NCBI RefSeq assembly: GCF_000379605.1 | Contig: NZ_KB902579.1 | Location: forward strand, 243,411 to 307,410 | Direction of reading: 5' to 3' | Origin: Rhizobium giardinii bv. giardinii H152 | GTDB lineage: Bacteria; Pseudomonadota; Alphaproteobacteria; Rhizobiales; Rhizobiaceae | DNA length: 64,000 bases | Shown: in pieces, positions 35,273 through 44,937 of the stretch | How positions within the stretch are numbered: the stretch's first letter is position 1 | Layout: each line of letters begins with the position of its first letter | Made by a program: the position numbers and the translations under genes | The notes under the pieces: generated by a model | Seen by the model: the letters and a program-made list of their open reading frames with translations, nothing else | Databases searched by the model: none | Told to the model about the DNA's origin: nothing

Positions 35273-36586
35273 ATGAGTATGGTTTCCCTTTTCCGGCGGC
35301 CCGCGCAGGTTTTCGTGCTGTCGCTTTCGCTGACGGCCTGTTCGACGGACGATCTCAGCCCGCCGGCGCGGATCGATTCGTCAGCCCGGGTCAGCGCCAT
35401 CCAACCGGTCCGTGATCAGGCACGGGGGAGGCGGGAAACCGCCTATCCCTCGGCGGAAACGCCGGTCGGCACATTCTCCGAAAATTCCGACGGTGCCGTT
35501 CCCGTCGATCCGCGGATGCAGACAAGCGAGCGGCTGCCGATGATCGACAGCGAGCCGATGGAAAGCGGCCAGCAGTCTTCCGCCATGGCGAGCGTTCAGC
35601 CGATGGTCGTACCGCCCGAGGGCGTCAATATGGACGCGATGCTGGGCGTCGAGCCGGCCTCCGTGCCGGTCGTCGGCCTTGCCGAGGAGCAGAACGGCGA
35701 TATCGCCGTAGGCAATGATATCGCCGTGGGCAATGAGATCGCCGAGGGCAACACCAGCCAGCCGGTGGTCGGCGGCATCGGCGGCGATACCGTGCAGCAG
35801 CTCGGCGGACCGCAGGGCGCAACGGCGTCGGCGGAGGCGGATCCAGGCTATGATCCGGACCTGCCGCCCTTGAGCCCGGAGAAAATTGCCGCCGAGGAAG
35901 CGCGCAAGGCGCAGTTTCTCGAGCAGCAGCAGCGGGTGATGCTGCGCCGGCAGCAGGCGCAGGAAGAACAGCAGGTGGCCTTCCTGCCACGGGCCGAAAA
36001 CCCTTTGAGCGAACCCGATTTCACCGGCCGGATGCCGGCAGCCGAAGTCGCCTGCCGAAAGCGGCTGAAGAAGCTGAAGGTCGAATTCAGGGACATTGCG
36101 CGCATCCATGACAGCAAGGCCTGCGGCATCGACTATCCGATCGAGCTCACCGGCCTTTCCGGCGGCATCGACGTCAAGCCCGCCGTCAAGCTGAATTGCG
36201 AGGTGACCGAGGCCTTCGCGCTCTGGGTGAAGAACGAACTGGCGCCGTCGGCCCGCTACCGCTATCTCTCCGGCGTCAGGACGATCAAGCCGCTCGGCGG
36301 CTATTCCTGCCGGACGATGAATTCGCGGCGCGGCAACCCGATGTCGGAACATGCCCGCGGCAATGCCATCGACGTCGGCAAGTTCGTGCTGAAGTCCGGC
36401 AAGGAGATCGACGTGCGCAAGCCGGGCTTCTTCGCCTTCCGCGAAAAGGGTCTCTTGAAGGCGGTGCGCAGCGACAGCTGCAAATATTTCAACACCGTGC
36501 TTGGCCCCGGCAGCGACCCGCAGCACAAGGATCACTTCCATTTCGACCTGCGGAACCGCAAGTCTGGCTACCGGCATTGCGATTGA
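35273..36586 (+). CDS. Extensin-like C-terminal domain protein
   Basis: A 437-aa exported protein. It has an N-terminal signal with lipobox-like LSLTACS, then a long Pro/Gln/Glu-rich low-complexity region (about 25-250). That region includes a small tandem repeat GNDIAVGNDIAVGNEIAEGN at about residues 145-164 and a Gln-rich helix. Residues about 255-437 form the extensin-like (DUF882/peptidase M15-type) domain with GVRTIKPLGGYSCR, SEHARGNAIDVG and HKDHFHFD. The His/Asp set suggests a metallopeptidase fold acting on peptidoglycan. ATG 35273 is the first start before the signal. Confidence 0.85.
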   Translation: MSMVSLFRRPAQVFVLSLSLTACSTDDLSPPARIDSSARVSAIQPVRDQARGRRETAYPSAETPVGTFSENSDGAVPVDPRMQTSERLPMIDSEPMESGQQSSAMASVQPMVVPPEGVNMDAMLGVEPASVPVVGLAEEQNGDIAVGNDIAVGNEIAEGNTSQPVVGGIGGDTVQQLGGPQGATASAEADPGYDPDLPPLSPEKIAAEEARKAQFLEQQQRVMLRRQQAQEEQQVAFLPRAENPLSEPDFTGRMPAAEVACRKRLKKLKVEFRDIARIHDSKACGIDYPIELTGLSGGIDVKPAVKLNCEVTEAFALWVKNELAPSARYRYLSGVRTIKPLGGYSCRTMNSRRGNPMSEHARGNAIDVGKFVLKSGKEIDVRKPGFFAFREKGLLKAVRSDSCKYFNTVLGPGSDPQHKDHFHFDLRNRKSGYRHCD

Positions 36587-36690
36587 GCCAATCCGCGTAG
36601 CCGGCCTTCACCTGAACCCCGCGATGAGGGATTGCGGGACTCCTCGTCCGAGCGGGCGATGACGTTTTGCCGCGGGTTTCGTCTTGCAAG

Positions 36691-36720
36691 TTAACAATAT
36701 ACAATATATGTAATTGTTAA
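36691..36720. promoter_or_regulatory. BigR-like operator
   Basis: A 30-bp AT-rich inverted repeat with perfect eight-base arms TTAACAAT and ATTGTTAA and inner TACA/TGTA, 26 bp before the blh start. It fits the AT-rich palindrome bound by BigR/SqrR-type repressors upstream of their own operons; bigR is the second gene of this operon. Confidence 0.75.
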
Positions 36721-36746
36721 TTGACAGAAACGCAGGAGTTCGTCCC

Positions 36747-37652
36747 ATGCCGTTGCAGGCCTTCGCCCCGATTGCTGCGGAAAAACCGGATGTGCGGGGA
36801 TTTTACCATGCGCGGACCGGAAGCGTGCAATACGTCGTGTCCGATCCGCAGACAGGCGCTTGCGCAATCATCGATCCGGTCCTGGACTATGACGAGAAAT
36901 CGGGGGCGACGGCCACCGTCGAGGCCGATGCCATTCTCGCCTATGTGGCGGAGCGGAAACTCAAGGTCACCTGGATCCTCGATACGCATCCCCATGCGGA
37001 TCATTTTTCTGCCGCCGCCTATCTGAAAGAGAAAACCGGCGCGCCAACCGCGATCGGCGAACGCGTGGTCGACGTGCAGCGGCTCTGGAGCGGTCTCTAC
37101 AATCTGCCGGGCCCTGCCACGGACGGTTCGCAATGGGATCGGCTGTTTGCCGACGGCGATACGTTCAAGGTCGGTCAGATCGAGGGAAGGGTGATGTTCT
37201 CGCCGGGGCATACGCTGGCCTCGGTCACCTATGTGATCGGTGATGCGGCCTTCGTGCACGATACGCTGTTCATGCCCGACAGCGGCACCGCCCGCGCCGA
37301 TTTTCCCGGCGGGGACGCCCGGCGGCTGTGGGAAACGATCCAGGCGATCCTGTCGCTGCCCGAGGAGACGCGCGTCTTTACCGGACACGATTACCAGCCG
37401 GATGGCCGCCCGCCGCTGTGGGAAAGTACAGTCGGCGCCCAGAAGCGGAACAATCCGCATGTCGCCGGGCGCAGTGCCGAGGATTTCATCCGCCTGCGCA
37501 AGGCGCGCGATGCGACCTTGCCGATGCCGAAGCTCATCCTGCATGCGCTGCAGGTCAACATCCGCGGCGGCAGGCTGCCCGAGCCGGAGGACAATGGACG
37601 GCGTTATCTGAAAATTCCGCTTGATGCTCTGAGCGGCGCGGCCTGGGAGTAA
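36747..37652 (+). CDS. blh: Blh-like persulfide dioxygenase (MBL fold)
   Basis: A 301-aa metallo-beta-lactamase-fold protein of the ETHE1/Blh type, which oxidises glutathione persulfide to sulfite. The metal site is visible as THPHADHF, SPGHTLAS and TGHDYQ, plus an Asp in FMPDSGTARADFPGGD, a stretch typical of persulfide dioxygenases. ATG 36747 has AGGAG upstream and lies just after the palindrome. It heads blh-bigR-yeeE-yeeE-tauE, the known sulfide-detoxification arrangement in Agrobacterium and Xylella. Confidence 0.9.
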   Translation: MPLQAFAPIAAEKPDVRGFYHARTGSVQYVVSDPQTGACAIIDPVLDYDEKSGATATVEADAILAYVAERKLKVTWILDTHPHADHFSAAAYLKEKTGAPTAIGERVVDVQRLWSGLYNLPGPATDGSQWDRLFADGDTFKVGQIEGRVMFSPGHTLASVTYVIGDAAFVHDTLFMPDSGTARADFPGGDARRLWETIQAILSLPEETRVFTGHDYQPDGRPPLWESTVGAQKRNNPHVAGRSAEDFIRLRKARDATLPMPKLILHALQVNIRGGRLPEPEDNGRRYLKIPLDALSGAAWE

Positions 37653-37656
37653 GCAC

Positions 37657-37992
37657 ATGAACACAGCATCGCCCACCCAGCCGCATCTGCGTGCCGATAT
37701 GGCAGCGCGCGCCACGGACGCCGCCGAGTTTTTGCGCATCCTTGCCAATCCGAACAGGCTGATGATCGTCTGCACGCTGGTCGAAGGGGAGCGCTCGGTG
37801 AGTGAGCTCGAGGGACTGCTCGGCATTCACCAGCCGACGCTATCGCAGCAACTGGGTGTTCTTCGCGATGGCGGTTTCGTCGAAACGAGGCGGGATGCCA
37901 AGCAGATCTTTTACCGCTTGACCGAAGATCGGGCCGCGCGCCTCGTCACCGCCCTCTACGATATCTTCTGCGCCGATGGAGGCCGCATATGA
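37657..37992 (+). CDS. bigR: BigR, persulfide-sensing ArsR-family repressor
   Basis: A 111-aa winged-helix ArsR protein. The recognition region is HQPTLSQQLGVLRDGGFVETRRDAKQIFYRL. Cys39 (VCTLVEGE) and Cys105 (IFCAD) occupy the positions of the BigR/SqrR sensor pair that forms a di- or polysulfide link and releases DNA. It lacks the ArsR metal box. It follows blh by 4 nt and overlaps the next gene by 4 nt. It probably represses this operon via 36691-36720. Confidence 0.92.
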   Translation: MNTASPTQPHLRADMAARATDAAEFLRILANPNRLMIVCTLVEGERSVSELEGLLGIHQPTLSQQLGVLRDGGFVETRRDAKQIFYRLTEDRAARLVTALYDIFCADGGRI

Positions 37993-38396
37993 GCGTATAT
38001 CTGATCTCGCTTGCGGGCGGCATGCTGATCGGCCTTTCGGCGGCGATCCTGATGCTGGCGAACGGCCGGGTCGCCGGAATAAGCGGCATTGCCGGACGGC
38101 TTCTGCAGGGCCGGCAACCGGGCGTGGGCACGGCGTTCGTGGCAGGCCTTATGCTTGGCCCCATAGGCTACCGGCTGATCGCCGGGGCATGGCCGGCCGT
38201 GACGATCCAGGCCTCGACGCCGCTGCTCATCATTGCCGGCCTGCTCGTCGGCTTCGGCTCGCGGATGGGCTCCGGCTGCACCAGCGGCCATGGCGTCGTC
38301 GGGCTGGCGCGGCTATCGCCGCGGTCGCTCGTTGCCGTCGCGACATTCATGACAGCGGCGGTGTTGACCGTATTCCTGATGGGAGCCATTTCATGA
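37989..38396 (+). CDS. YeeE/YedE family transporter half (PmpA-like)
   Basis: A 135-aa membrane protein with about four hydrophobic segments and the GSGCTSGHGVVG motif, whose Cys is characteristic of YeeE/YedE sulfur (thiosulfate) channels. The start overlaps bigR by four bases (ATGA) and the end overlaps the next gene likewise. With the following gene it forms a two-part transporter as in the BigR operon (PmpA/PmpB). Confidence 0.88.
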   Translation: MSVYLISLAGGMLIGLSAAILMLANGRVAGISGIAGRLLQGRQPGVGTAFVAGLMLGPIGYRLIAGAWPAVTIQASTPLLIIAGLLVGFGSRMGSGCTSGHGVVGLARLSPRSLVAVATFMTAAVLTVFLMGAIS

Positions 38397-38827
38397 CAAA
38401 GCCTGCCGGATCACGCATGATCGCCGCCCTGGTTTCCGGGCTCGTGTTCGGCCTCGGCCTGTCCTTGTCCGGAATGCTCGATCCCGCCCGTGTGCGTGGT
38501 TTTCTCGACATCACCGGTGCCTGGGATCCAAGCCTTGCCTTCGTTCTCGGCGGCGCGGTGGCGGTGGCGGCTCTGGGCACGCTTCTCGCCAAACGCATGG
38601 CCGCGCCGATGCTTGACGACCGGTTCCACCTGCCGGAGGGCCGGCTGATCGACAGCCGCCTGGTCGCCGGCTCGGCCATCTTCGGCATCGGCTGGGGCAT
38701 TGGCGGGCTTTGCCCGGGACCGGCGCTGGCATCGCTGTCGCTCGGGCTGCCGGCAACGGTCTGGTTTGTCGTTGCCATGCTGGCGGGCATGATCGTCCAC
38801 GACCGTTTCGTGGTGCCAAGGACATGA
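38393..38827 (+). CDS. YeeE/YedE family transporter half (PmpB-like)
   Basis: A 144-aa membrane protein with about four hydrophobic segments: GLVFGLGLSLSGMLDPARVRGFLD near the N-terminus and GIGWGIGGLCPGPALASLSLG with the conserved Cys of the second half-channel. ATG 38393 overlaps the preceding gene by four bases. It probably pairs with that protein to move a reduced sulfur species across the inner membrane. Confidence 0.88.
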   Translation: MTKPAGSRMIAALVSGLVFGLGLSLSGMLDPARVRGFLDITGAWDPSLAFVLGGAVAVAALGTLLAKRMAAPMLDDRFHLPEGRLIDSRLVAGSAIFGIGWGIGGLCPGPALASLSLGLPATVWFVVAMLAGMIVHDRFVVPRT

Positions 38828-39597
38828 GCGCCACCGTTCTCGCTACGCTCGGTTCGGGTGGCATCGTCGGCTTTACCCTCGGTCTCGTCGGTGGAGGAGG
38901 ATCGATCCTCGCCGTGCCACTGCTTCTCTACGTCGTCGGCGTCGCCAATCCGCACGTGGCGATCGGGACGAGCGCCGTTGCCGTTTCGGTCAATGCCTTC
39001 GCCAATTTCGTCGTCCATGCGCGGGCAGGGCATGTCTGGTGGCGCTGCGCTGCCGTTTTCGCGCTGTTCGGCACTATCGCGGCGCTCGTTGCCTCGACGC
39101 TCGGCAAGGCGGTCGACGGGCAGCTTCTTCTCTTTGCCTTCGGGCTACTGATGATCATCGTCGGCGGATTGATGCTGAAGCCGAGGAAAACCGCCGAAGC
39201 TGTCGTGCGACCCGTCGACCTGCGGATGTGCCTGACGACCGCGCTGGTCGCCGCGGCGACGGGCGCAGCCTCTGGCTTTTTCGGAATAGGCGGCGGGTTT
39301 CTCATCGTGCCGGGCCTCATTCTCGCGACCGGAATGCCGATGATACAGGCCGTCGGCTCGTCTCTTCTGGCCATTGGCACGTTCGGGCTTGCGACAGCGC
39401 TGAATTATGCCGCCTCCGGCCTGATCGACTGGGTGGTGGCAGCGGAATTCGTCGCCGGCGGAATCCTGGGCGGCATTGGGGGAACCGTGATGGGGGCACG
39501 CCTCGCGCGGCGCAAGGCCGTCCTCAACCGAATCTTCGCGGTGCTGATCCTGGCCGTCGCGCTCTATATGCTTGCCCGCAGCGCCTTGGCGTTCTGA
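38824..39597 (+). CDS. TauE/SafE family sulfite exporter
   Basis: A 257-aa membrane protein with seven to eight hydrophobic segments and two related halves, matching TauE/SafE (DUF81). Landmarks are GFTLGLVGGGGSILAVPLLLY and SGFFGIGGGFLIVPGLIL. ATG 38824 overlaps the preceding stop (ATGA). As the last gene of the BigR operon, it likely exports sulfite produced by Blh, completing persulfide detoxification. Confidence 0.9.
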   Translation: MSATVLATLGSGGIVGFTLGLVGGGGSILAVPLLLYVVGVANPHVAIGTSAVAVSVNAFANFVVHARAGHVWWRCAAVFALFGTIAALVASTLGKAVDGQLLLFAFGLLMIIVGGLMLKPRKTAEAVVRPVDLRMCLTTALVAAATGAASGFFGIGGGFLIVPGLILATGMPMIQAVGSSLLAIGTFGLATALNYAASGLIDWVVAAEFVAGGILGGIGGTVMGARLARRKAVLNRIFAVLILAVALYMLARSALAF

Positions 39598-39710
39598 TCC
39601 GCTCGGGCAAAACGCATCTGCCTATTTTTTGCGATGCCGGGGTGAACATTGCCGCGGAAAGGTCCATATAAGGCCTCTCTTTCCGCACGTACCCCTCCGG
39701 AACACATTAC

Positions 39711-40637
39711 ATGGCGCCCATCGTTTCCGTTTCCAATCTGGTGAAAACCTATGCGTCTGGCTTCCAGGCGCTCAAAGATGTCAGCCTCGAGATCGAGGAG
39801 GGCGAGATCCTTGCGCTGCTTGGCCCGAACGGTGCCGGCAAGACGACGCTGATCTCGATCATCTGCGGCATCGTCAATCCGACGAGCGGCGAGGTTAAGG
39901 TCGGCGGCTACGACGTCGTCAGGGATTTTCGCGAGACGCGCTCGATCATCGGCCTGGTGCCGCAGGAACTGACGACCGACCAGTTCGAGACCGTCTGGAA
40001 CACGGTGTCCTTCTCGCGTGGCCTGCATGGCAAGAAGCCGGACCCGGCACATATCGAGAAGGTGTTGAAGGACCTGTCGCTCTACGACAAGAAGGACAAC
40101 ATGCTGCGCGAGCTTTCCGGCGGCATGAAGCGCCGGGTGCTGATCGCCAAGGCGCTTTCGCACGAGCCGCGCATCCTGTTTCTCGACGAGCCGACTGCGG
40201 GCGTCGACGTCAACCTGCGCAAGGACATGTGGCAGGTGGTCGAGAAGCTGCGCGCCACCGGCGTGACGATTATCCTGACGACACACTACATCGAAGAGGC
40301 CGAAGAGATCGCCGATCGGGTCGGCGTCATCAATGGCGGCAAGATCCTGTTGATCGAGCAAAAGACGGACCTGATGAAGAAGCTCGGGCGCAAGGAGCTG
40401 CGCGTCGACCTGCAGGAGCCGATCTCGACCATCCCCGAGACGCTCTCCGGCTACGAACTGACGATCGAGGATGAGGGGCACTCGCTGATCTACGATTACA
40501 ACACGGCAAGCGAGCGCACCGGCATCACGACGCTTTTGACGGCCCTGGCCGAGGCCGGGATCAGGCTGAAGGACATCTCGACACGGCAGAGCTCGCTCGA
40601 GGATATTTTCGTCGAACTGGTGGGAGCACGCGCATGA
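39711..40637 (+). CDS. ABC-2 exporter ATP-binding protein (YadG-like)
   Basis: A 308-aa ABC ATPase: Walker [11 protein letters not shown]-loop LVPQEL, signature LSGGMKRR, Walker [13 protein letters not shown] and H-loop [10 protein letters not shown]. The C-terminal ~80 residues are the accessory region common in YadG/DrrA-type proteins. It overlaps its permease gene by four bases (ATGA). The substrate is unknown; YadGH-type exporters are often linked to lipids or drugs. Confidence 0.9.
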   Translation: MAPIVSVSNLVKTYASGFQALKDVSLEIEEGEILALLGPNGAGKTTLISIICGIVNPTSGEVKVGGYDVVRDFRETRSIIGLVPQELTTDQFETVWNTVSFSRGLHGKKPDPAHIEKVLKDLSLYDKKDNMLRELSGGMKRRVLIAKALSHEPRILFLDEPTAGVDVNLRKDMWQVVEKLRATGVTIILTTHYIEEAEEIADRVGVINGGKILLIEQKTDLMKKLGRKELRVDLQEPISTIPETLSGYELTIEDEGHSLIYDYNTASERTGITTLLTALAEAGIRLKDISTRQSSLEDIFVELVGARA

Positions 40638-41395
40638 ACCTCGAAGCGGTCAAGTCGATCTATTTCTTCGAGATGGCGCGGACGAGGCGCACGCTGCTCC
40701 AGAGCGTCGTATCGCCGGTTATCTCCACCTCGCTCTACTTCATCGTCTTCGGCGCCGCGGTCGGCTCACGGATCCAGGAGATCGACGGCGTCTCCTATGG
40801 CGCCTTCATCACGCCCGGGCTGATCATGCTGACGTTGCTCACCCAGTGCATCGGCAACGGTTCCTTCGGCATCTACTTTCCGAAATTCACCGGCACGATC
40901 TACGAGATCCTGTCGTCACCGGTGTCGATGACGGAGATCGTGCTCGGCTATGTCGGGGCGGCGGCAACCAAGGGGTTGATGATCGGCACGATCATTCTCG
41001 GCACGGCGGCGCTGTTCGTCGACCTGCATATCGCCCATCCGCTGGTGATGATCCTGTTCTTCGTGCTGACCGCCATCACCTTCAGCCTGTTCGGCTTCAT
41101 CATCGGCATCTGGGCCAAGGATTTCGAGCAGCTGAACCTGATCCCGATGCTGGTCATCCCTCCGCTCGTCTTCCTCGGCGGCAGCTTCTATTCGATCGAC
41201 ATGCTGCCGCCCTTCTGGCAGGCAGTCAGCCATTTCAACCCGGTGCTCTACCTGATCAGCGGCTTCCGCTGGAGCTTCTTCGAGATCGCCGACGTCAATC
41301 CGGCGGTGAGCTTCTCTATCATCGTCGTGTTTCTGGCGGTGCTGATGGGATTGCTGACGTGGATCTTCAGGACGGGGTATCGGTTGAGGAACTAA
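40634..41395 (+). CDS. ABC-2 type permease (YadH-like)
   Basis: A 253-aa inner-membrane permease with six hydrophobic segments and the ABC-2 signature region around [26 protein letters not shown] 40634 overlaps the ATPase gene by four bases. Its 3' end overlaps that of the convergent gene at 41367-41870 by 29 nt. Confidence 0.9.
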   Translation: MNLEAVKSIYFFEMARTRRTLLQSVVSPVISTSLYFIVFGAAVGSRIQEIDGVSYGAFITPGLIMLTLLTQCIGNGSFGIYFPKFTGTIYEILSSPVSMTEIVLGYVGAAATKGLMIGTIILGTAALFVDLHIAHPLVMILFFVLTAITFSLFGFIIGIWAKDFEQLNLIPMLVIPPLVFLGGSFYSIDMLPPFWQAVSHFNPVLYLISGFRWSFFEIADVNPAVSFSIIVVFLAVLMGLLTWIFRTGYRLRN

Positions 41396-41870
41396 AGAGG
41401 TCAGCCGGGTTGCGAGAGGCTTGGAAAGCTCGTCCTGAACAATGGCGGCAGGCCTCTTGTTTCGACCGGGGAAGCGGCCTGCTGAAAATAGCCTTGATTG
41501 AGTGGGTGGTACCGTTTCCGATTTTGACCACCATCCGCATGTACAGCCGTTCGTCGTTGAGCGCGAAGGCAATGTCGAAGGGCGAATTGCCGTAAACGCT
41601 GCGGACATTCTCTTGCCAGCGGCCCGTACCTTCTGCGAACCGTGAACTGGTGTTCAAGTTGGTCCCGATGATGGCGGACCAGCCGTTGTTCGCCGTAACC
41701 GTCATGAGCGCTCCATGTCTGATGATGGTGATAAGGCACGTGTTGCATGAGCCGGCATTCGAACTGACCTGTTGCCACTGCCCATGGAAAACCGAATCGT
41801 CAGCATATGCCGCAATAGTCGATAGTGTTGCAGCAGCAACGATAAGCAACGATCGCAACAGCCGGTTCAT
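41367..41870 (-). CDS. Hypothetical exported protein
   Basis: A 167-aa protein with a signal peptide ([23 protein letters not shown]). The mature part has a Cys pair CNTC and a beta-rich pattern ([17 protein letters not shown]), resembling small periplasmic beta-barrel proteins. The family is not recognised. The C-terminal tail overlaps the ABC permease gene antisense. Confidence 0.6.
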   Translation of the reverse strand: MNRLLRSLLIVAAATLSTIAAYADDSVFHGQWQQVSSNAGSCNTCLITIIRHGALMTVTANNGWSAIIGTNLNTSSRFAEGTGRWQENVRSVYGNSPFDIAFALNDERLYMRMVVKIGNGTTHSIKAIFSRPLPRSKQEACRHCSGRAFQASRNPADLFSSSTDTPS

Positions 41871-41891
41871 ACATGCCCTCCGTCGTTCTAG

Positions 41892-42593
41892 TTAATCCCT
41901 CAACCTCAACTCATCCGTCTGCATCTGCAGGAAATCCAGCGTCGAGAGGAAGCTCATGCCGAGCAGGCTCTGGTCGAGCTTGCCTTGCTCGGCGACGGTC
42001 GCGCGGATGTTGTTGCGGACGATCGGGCCGATGGCGACTTCGGCGAGGGTGACGGGGGCGGCGCGGGCCGTGCCGTTGGCGGTGAGAACGGTCTGGGAAT
42101 AGGTGAGACCGGCCGGGCTGAGACCCAGCTTTTCGGCATCCTCGTAGGATATCGCGACGGTGCTGGCGCCGGTATCGACCAGCATCTGGACACTGGTACC
42201 GTTGATCGTTACGGGCGTTTCGAAATGTCCGTTCAGGACCTTGTGCAGCACGACTTCCTGGCGGCCCTCATTGTCGGTGAAGACCGTGGCCCGGCCGGGG
42301 ATGAGGCCACCCGCCAGCCGGTTGCCGAAGGATTGCAGGTCCTGGCGGTAGAGATAGACCGACACGAGAACCAGGATGATCAGCACCCAGATGGCGAACT
42401 GGCGAAGGCTCTGGCCGATGTGGCGCCGGCTCTGCAGGATGCCGGTGCTGATCATGGCCGCGATGGCGCCAAGCGTGACGAGGCGGCCGAAGTCGTCGTT
42501 CATGATGCCGAAGGTGCGGCCGCTGTCGTGATTCAGGATGAGAAAGACGAGCCCGACCGCCAATATGCCGAGAAGAATGGCCAGCCTGTTCAT
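41892..42593 (-). CDS. TIGR02281-type retropepsin-like aspartic protease
   Basis: A 233-aa membrane-anchored clan AA aspartic protease. Two to three N-terminal hydrophobic segments precede a retroviral-type protease domain with the active-site triad in VDTGAST and the hydrophobic flap region. It is short of a second lobe, so it should act as a dimer. The start overlaps the DUF1289 gene by four bases. This pair beside cobS/cobT is a conserved rhizobial arrangement by recall. Substrate is unknown. Confidence 0.88.
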   Translation of the reverse strand: MNRLAILLGILAVGLVFLILNHDSGRTFGIMNDDFGRLVTLGAIAAMISTGILQSRRHIGQSLRQFAIWVLIILVLVSVYLYRQDLQSFGNRLAGGLIPGRATVFTDNEGRQEVVLHKVLNGHFETPVTINGTSVQMLVDTGASTVAISYEDAEKLGLSPAGLTYSQTVLTANGTARAAPVTLAEVAIGPIVRNNIRATVAEQGKLDQSLLGMSFLSTLDFLQMQTDELRLRD

Positions 42594-42814
42594 TCCTGGT
42601 CGACCCGTTCGCGGGCCATGCGGGCCCGGCGTGTTTCGCGGCGCGGCTTGCGTTCAACCGTTTCGAGCCGGGCCGGCAGGAGCTCCATGATGTTGCGGCG
42701 CTCTTCGGACGTATAGAGCGTCCAGGCGCCGATCTCGTCGCGCGTGCGGCCGCAGCCGAAGCAGTAGCCGGTTTTCATGTCGATCGAACAGACGAGGATG
42801 CAGGGCGATTCCAT
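42590..42814 (-). CDS. DUF1289 domain-containing protein
   Basis: A 74-aa DUF1289 (Fe-S/zinc-type Cys) protein: SPCILVCSIDMKTGYCFGCGRT carries the four conserved Cys, followed by an acidic/basic helix. Function is unknown. Its stop overlaps the protease start by four bases. Confidence 0.88.
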   Translation of the reverse strand: MESPCILVCSIDMKTGYCFGCGRTRDEIGAWTLYTSEERRNIMELLPARLETVERKPRRETRRARMARERVDQE

Positions 42815-42859
42815 TCAGGCGTAACGTCCATCAAGAGCGGTTCGAAATATATCGGCGTT

Positions 42860-43648
42860 TCAAATCGCCAGCGCAAGGGCGGCAAGAACCGCGATTTCGC
42901 TCAGCTGTTGTGTTGCGCCGATTGTGTCGCCCGTATGGCCGCCGATCTTGCCGGCGACGATCTGGCTGAAGGCGGGCACCGTTGCGGCAAAGGCGGCGAT
43001 GGAAAGCACCGCGGCAAGCAGCGAGACGCCCGAGACAAGCAGAAGAAGCGCCGCCAAAACGACGCCGAGAAAGAGAGCGACGGTTACCGCAGCCGCATCC
43101 GGTTCGCCCGCCGACGCTGCGACGCCATCCTTGCGGGCCGGCGGCAGTTTCGACCAGTGCCAGACCATCGCCGTGCGGCTGAGTGCGGCCGCGGCAAGGA
43201 CGAGCAGGCCGGCGCCGCTCGGCGACACCAGCGGGATTACCGCGGCAAGCGCCGAAACGCGCAGGCCGAAGGACAGGATGAGCGCGACCGCGCCGTAGGA
43301 GCCGATGCGGCTGTCCTTCATGATGACCAGCGCGCTTTCCTTCGACCGGCCGCCCCCCAGGCCGTCGGCGGTGTCGCTGAGGCCGTCCTCGTGCAGGGCG
43401 CCGGTGATCAGCGCCTGGATCGCCACTGCCACGAAGGCGGTAAACAGGGGAGCCGCCTGGATGGCGCTAAAGATGGAGACGATCGCGGCGGCCGGCAACA
43501 CGATCAGCAGCCCCGCGACCGGGAAGGCGCGCACAGCGCGGCTCAAGCGTCCGTCGAAATCGACGAAATGGCGCTGCGGCATGTGGATGCGGCTGAGAAA
43601 GGCGACCGAGCGCGCCACGTCGTCGATGAAGTCGCGGATATCGAACAT
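42860..43648 (-). CDS. cobS: CobS, adenosylcobinamide-GDP ribazoletransferase
   Basis: Inner-membrane cobalamin synthase (262 aa) joining adenosylcobinamide-GDP to alpha-ribazole, the last step of B12 nucleotide-loop assembly. Landmarks: RDFIDDVARSVAFLSRI, ALHEDGLSDTADGLGGG (the acidic Mg-binding motif) and KDSRIGSYGAVAL, with several hydrophobic segments. ATG 43648 begins the conserved domain; the open frame to 43906 is not part of the family. It is divergent from cobT, which makes the alpha-ribazole phosphate it needs. Confidence 0.93.
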   Translation of the reverse strand: MFDIRDFIDDVARSVAFLSRIHMPQRHFVDFDGRLSRAVRAFPVAGLLIVLPAAAIVSIFSAIQAAPLFTAFVAVAIQALITGALHEDGLSDTADGLGGGRSKESALVIMKDSRIGSYGAVALILSFGLRVSALAAVIPLVSPSGAGLLVLAAAALSRTAMVWHWSKLPPARKDGVAASAGEPDAAAVTVALFLGVVLAALLLLVSGVSLLAAVLSIAAFAATVPAFSQIVAGKIGGHTGDTIGATQQLSEIAVLAALALAI

Positions 43649-43920
43649 TGGCTCCCCCTGGCGTTTCACGCTTTCGAGCGCATGCGGAAAAACGCACTGC
43701 TTGCTGATTCCAGAGCATCTTATCCGCTTGCAAGCGCTTCGGCTTGAAGAGGCTGCTCCAGCGATCCGCCCCCCGCGAATCGGTGTTTTCCGGCTGATCA
43801 TGCGCCGGCGACACGAACAGGCGCAAATGCCGTTGCCGGATTTGTCATCGCGCTCTATGAGGAAGCACCTTTGCGGGCGAAGCATCCGCCGGCGACGAGA
43901 CGACAAGAGGATACCGATCC

Positions 43921-44937
43921 ATGAGTGCCAGCGGCCTGCCGTTCGACGATTTCCGTGAGTTGCTGCGCAATCTGCCAGGCCCCGACAGTGCGGCGCTGGT
44001 GGCGGCGCGCGAGCGTGATGCGCAACTGACCAAGCCGCCGGGTGCGCTCGGGCGGCTGGAAGAGATCGCCTTCTGGCTCGCCGCCTGGACGGGCAGGGCG
44101 CCCGCCGTCAACCGGCCGCTGGTGGCGATCTTTGCCGGCAATCACGGCGTGACGAAACAGGGCGTGACGCCTTTCCCGCCCTCGGTGACGGCGCAGATGG
44201 TCGAGAATTTCGCGGCCGGCGGCGCTGCCATCAACCAGATCTGCGTCAGCCATGATCTCGGGCTGAAGGTGTTCGACCTGGCGCTGGATTACCCGACTGC
44301 CGATATCACCGAAGAGGCGGCGCTTTCGGAGCGCGACTGCGCAGCCACCATGGCCTTCGGCATGGAGGCAGTTGCCGGTGGCACCGATCTCCTGTGCATC
44401 GGCGAAATGGGCATCGGCAACACGACGATCGCGGCTGCGATCAACCTGGCGCTTTATGGCGGTACGGCCGAGGATTGGGTCGGTCCCGGCACCGGATCGC
44501 AGGGTGAAGTGCTGGCCCGCAAGATCGCCGCCGTCGAAAAGGCGGTGGCGCTGCATGCCGACCATCTGTCTGATCCGCTGGAAGTGCTGCGACGCCTCGG
44601 CGGTCGCGAGATCGCCGCCATGGCCGGCGCGATCCTCGCCGCACGCATGCAGAAGATCCCCGTCATCATCGACGGCTATGTGGCAACGACGGCCGCTGCC
44701 ATTCTGCGCGCCGTCAATCCGGCAGCGCTCGACCACTGCCTGATCGGCCACGTTTCGGCCGAACCGGGGCATATGAAGGCGATCGAGATGCTCGGCAAGA
44801 CGCCGCTTCTGGCGCTCGGCATGCGGCTCGGCGAAGGGACTGGTGCCGCCCTTGCGGCCGGCATCGTCAAGGCCGCCGCTGCCTGCCATTCGGGCATGGC
44901 GACGTTTGCCCAGGCCGGCGTCAGCAACAAGAGCTGA
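43921..44937 (+). CDS. cobT: CobT, nicotinate-nucleotide-DMB phosphoribosyltransferase
   Basis: A 338-aa enzyme that makes alpha-ribazole phosphate from dimethylbenzimidazole and nicotinate mononucleotide for B12. Landmarks: LTKPPGALGRLEEIAFWLA, IFAGNHGV, EMGIGNTTIAAA, and the catalytic Glu in RLGEGTGAALA near the C-terminus. Length is normal. It is divergent from cobS with 272 bp between; no cobalamin riboswitch was recognised there. Confidence 0.95.
   Translation: MSASGLPFDDFRELLRNLPGPDSAALVAARERDAQLTKPPGALGRLEEIAFWLAAWTGRAPAVNRPLVAIFAGNHGVTKQGVTPFPPSVTAQMVENFAAGGAAINQICVSHDLGLKVFDLALDYPTADITEEAALSERDCAATMAFGMEAVAGGTDLLCIGEMGIGNTTIAAAINLALYGGTAEDWVGPGTGSQGEVLARKIAAVEKAVALHADHLSDPLEVLRRLGGREIAAMAGAILAARMQKIPVIIDGYVATTAAAILRAVNPAALDHCLIGHVSAEPGHMKAIEMLGKTPLLALGMRLGEGTGAALAAGIVKAAAACHSGMATFAQAGVSNKS

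Noticed and set aside
43649..43920. Cobalamin riboswitch between cobS and cobT
   Set aside because: No B12-box-like GCCACTG or matching long leader is visible; the region looks like intergenic repeat fragments.
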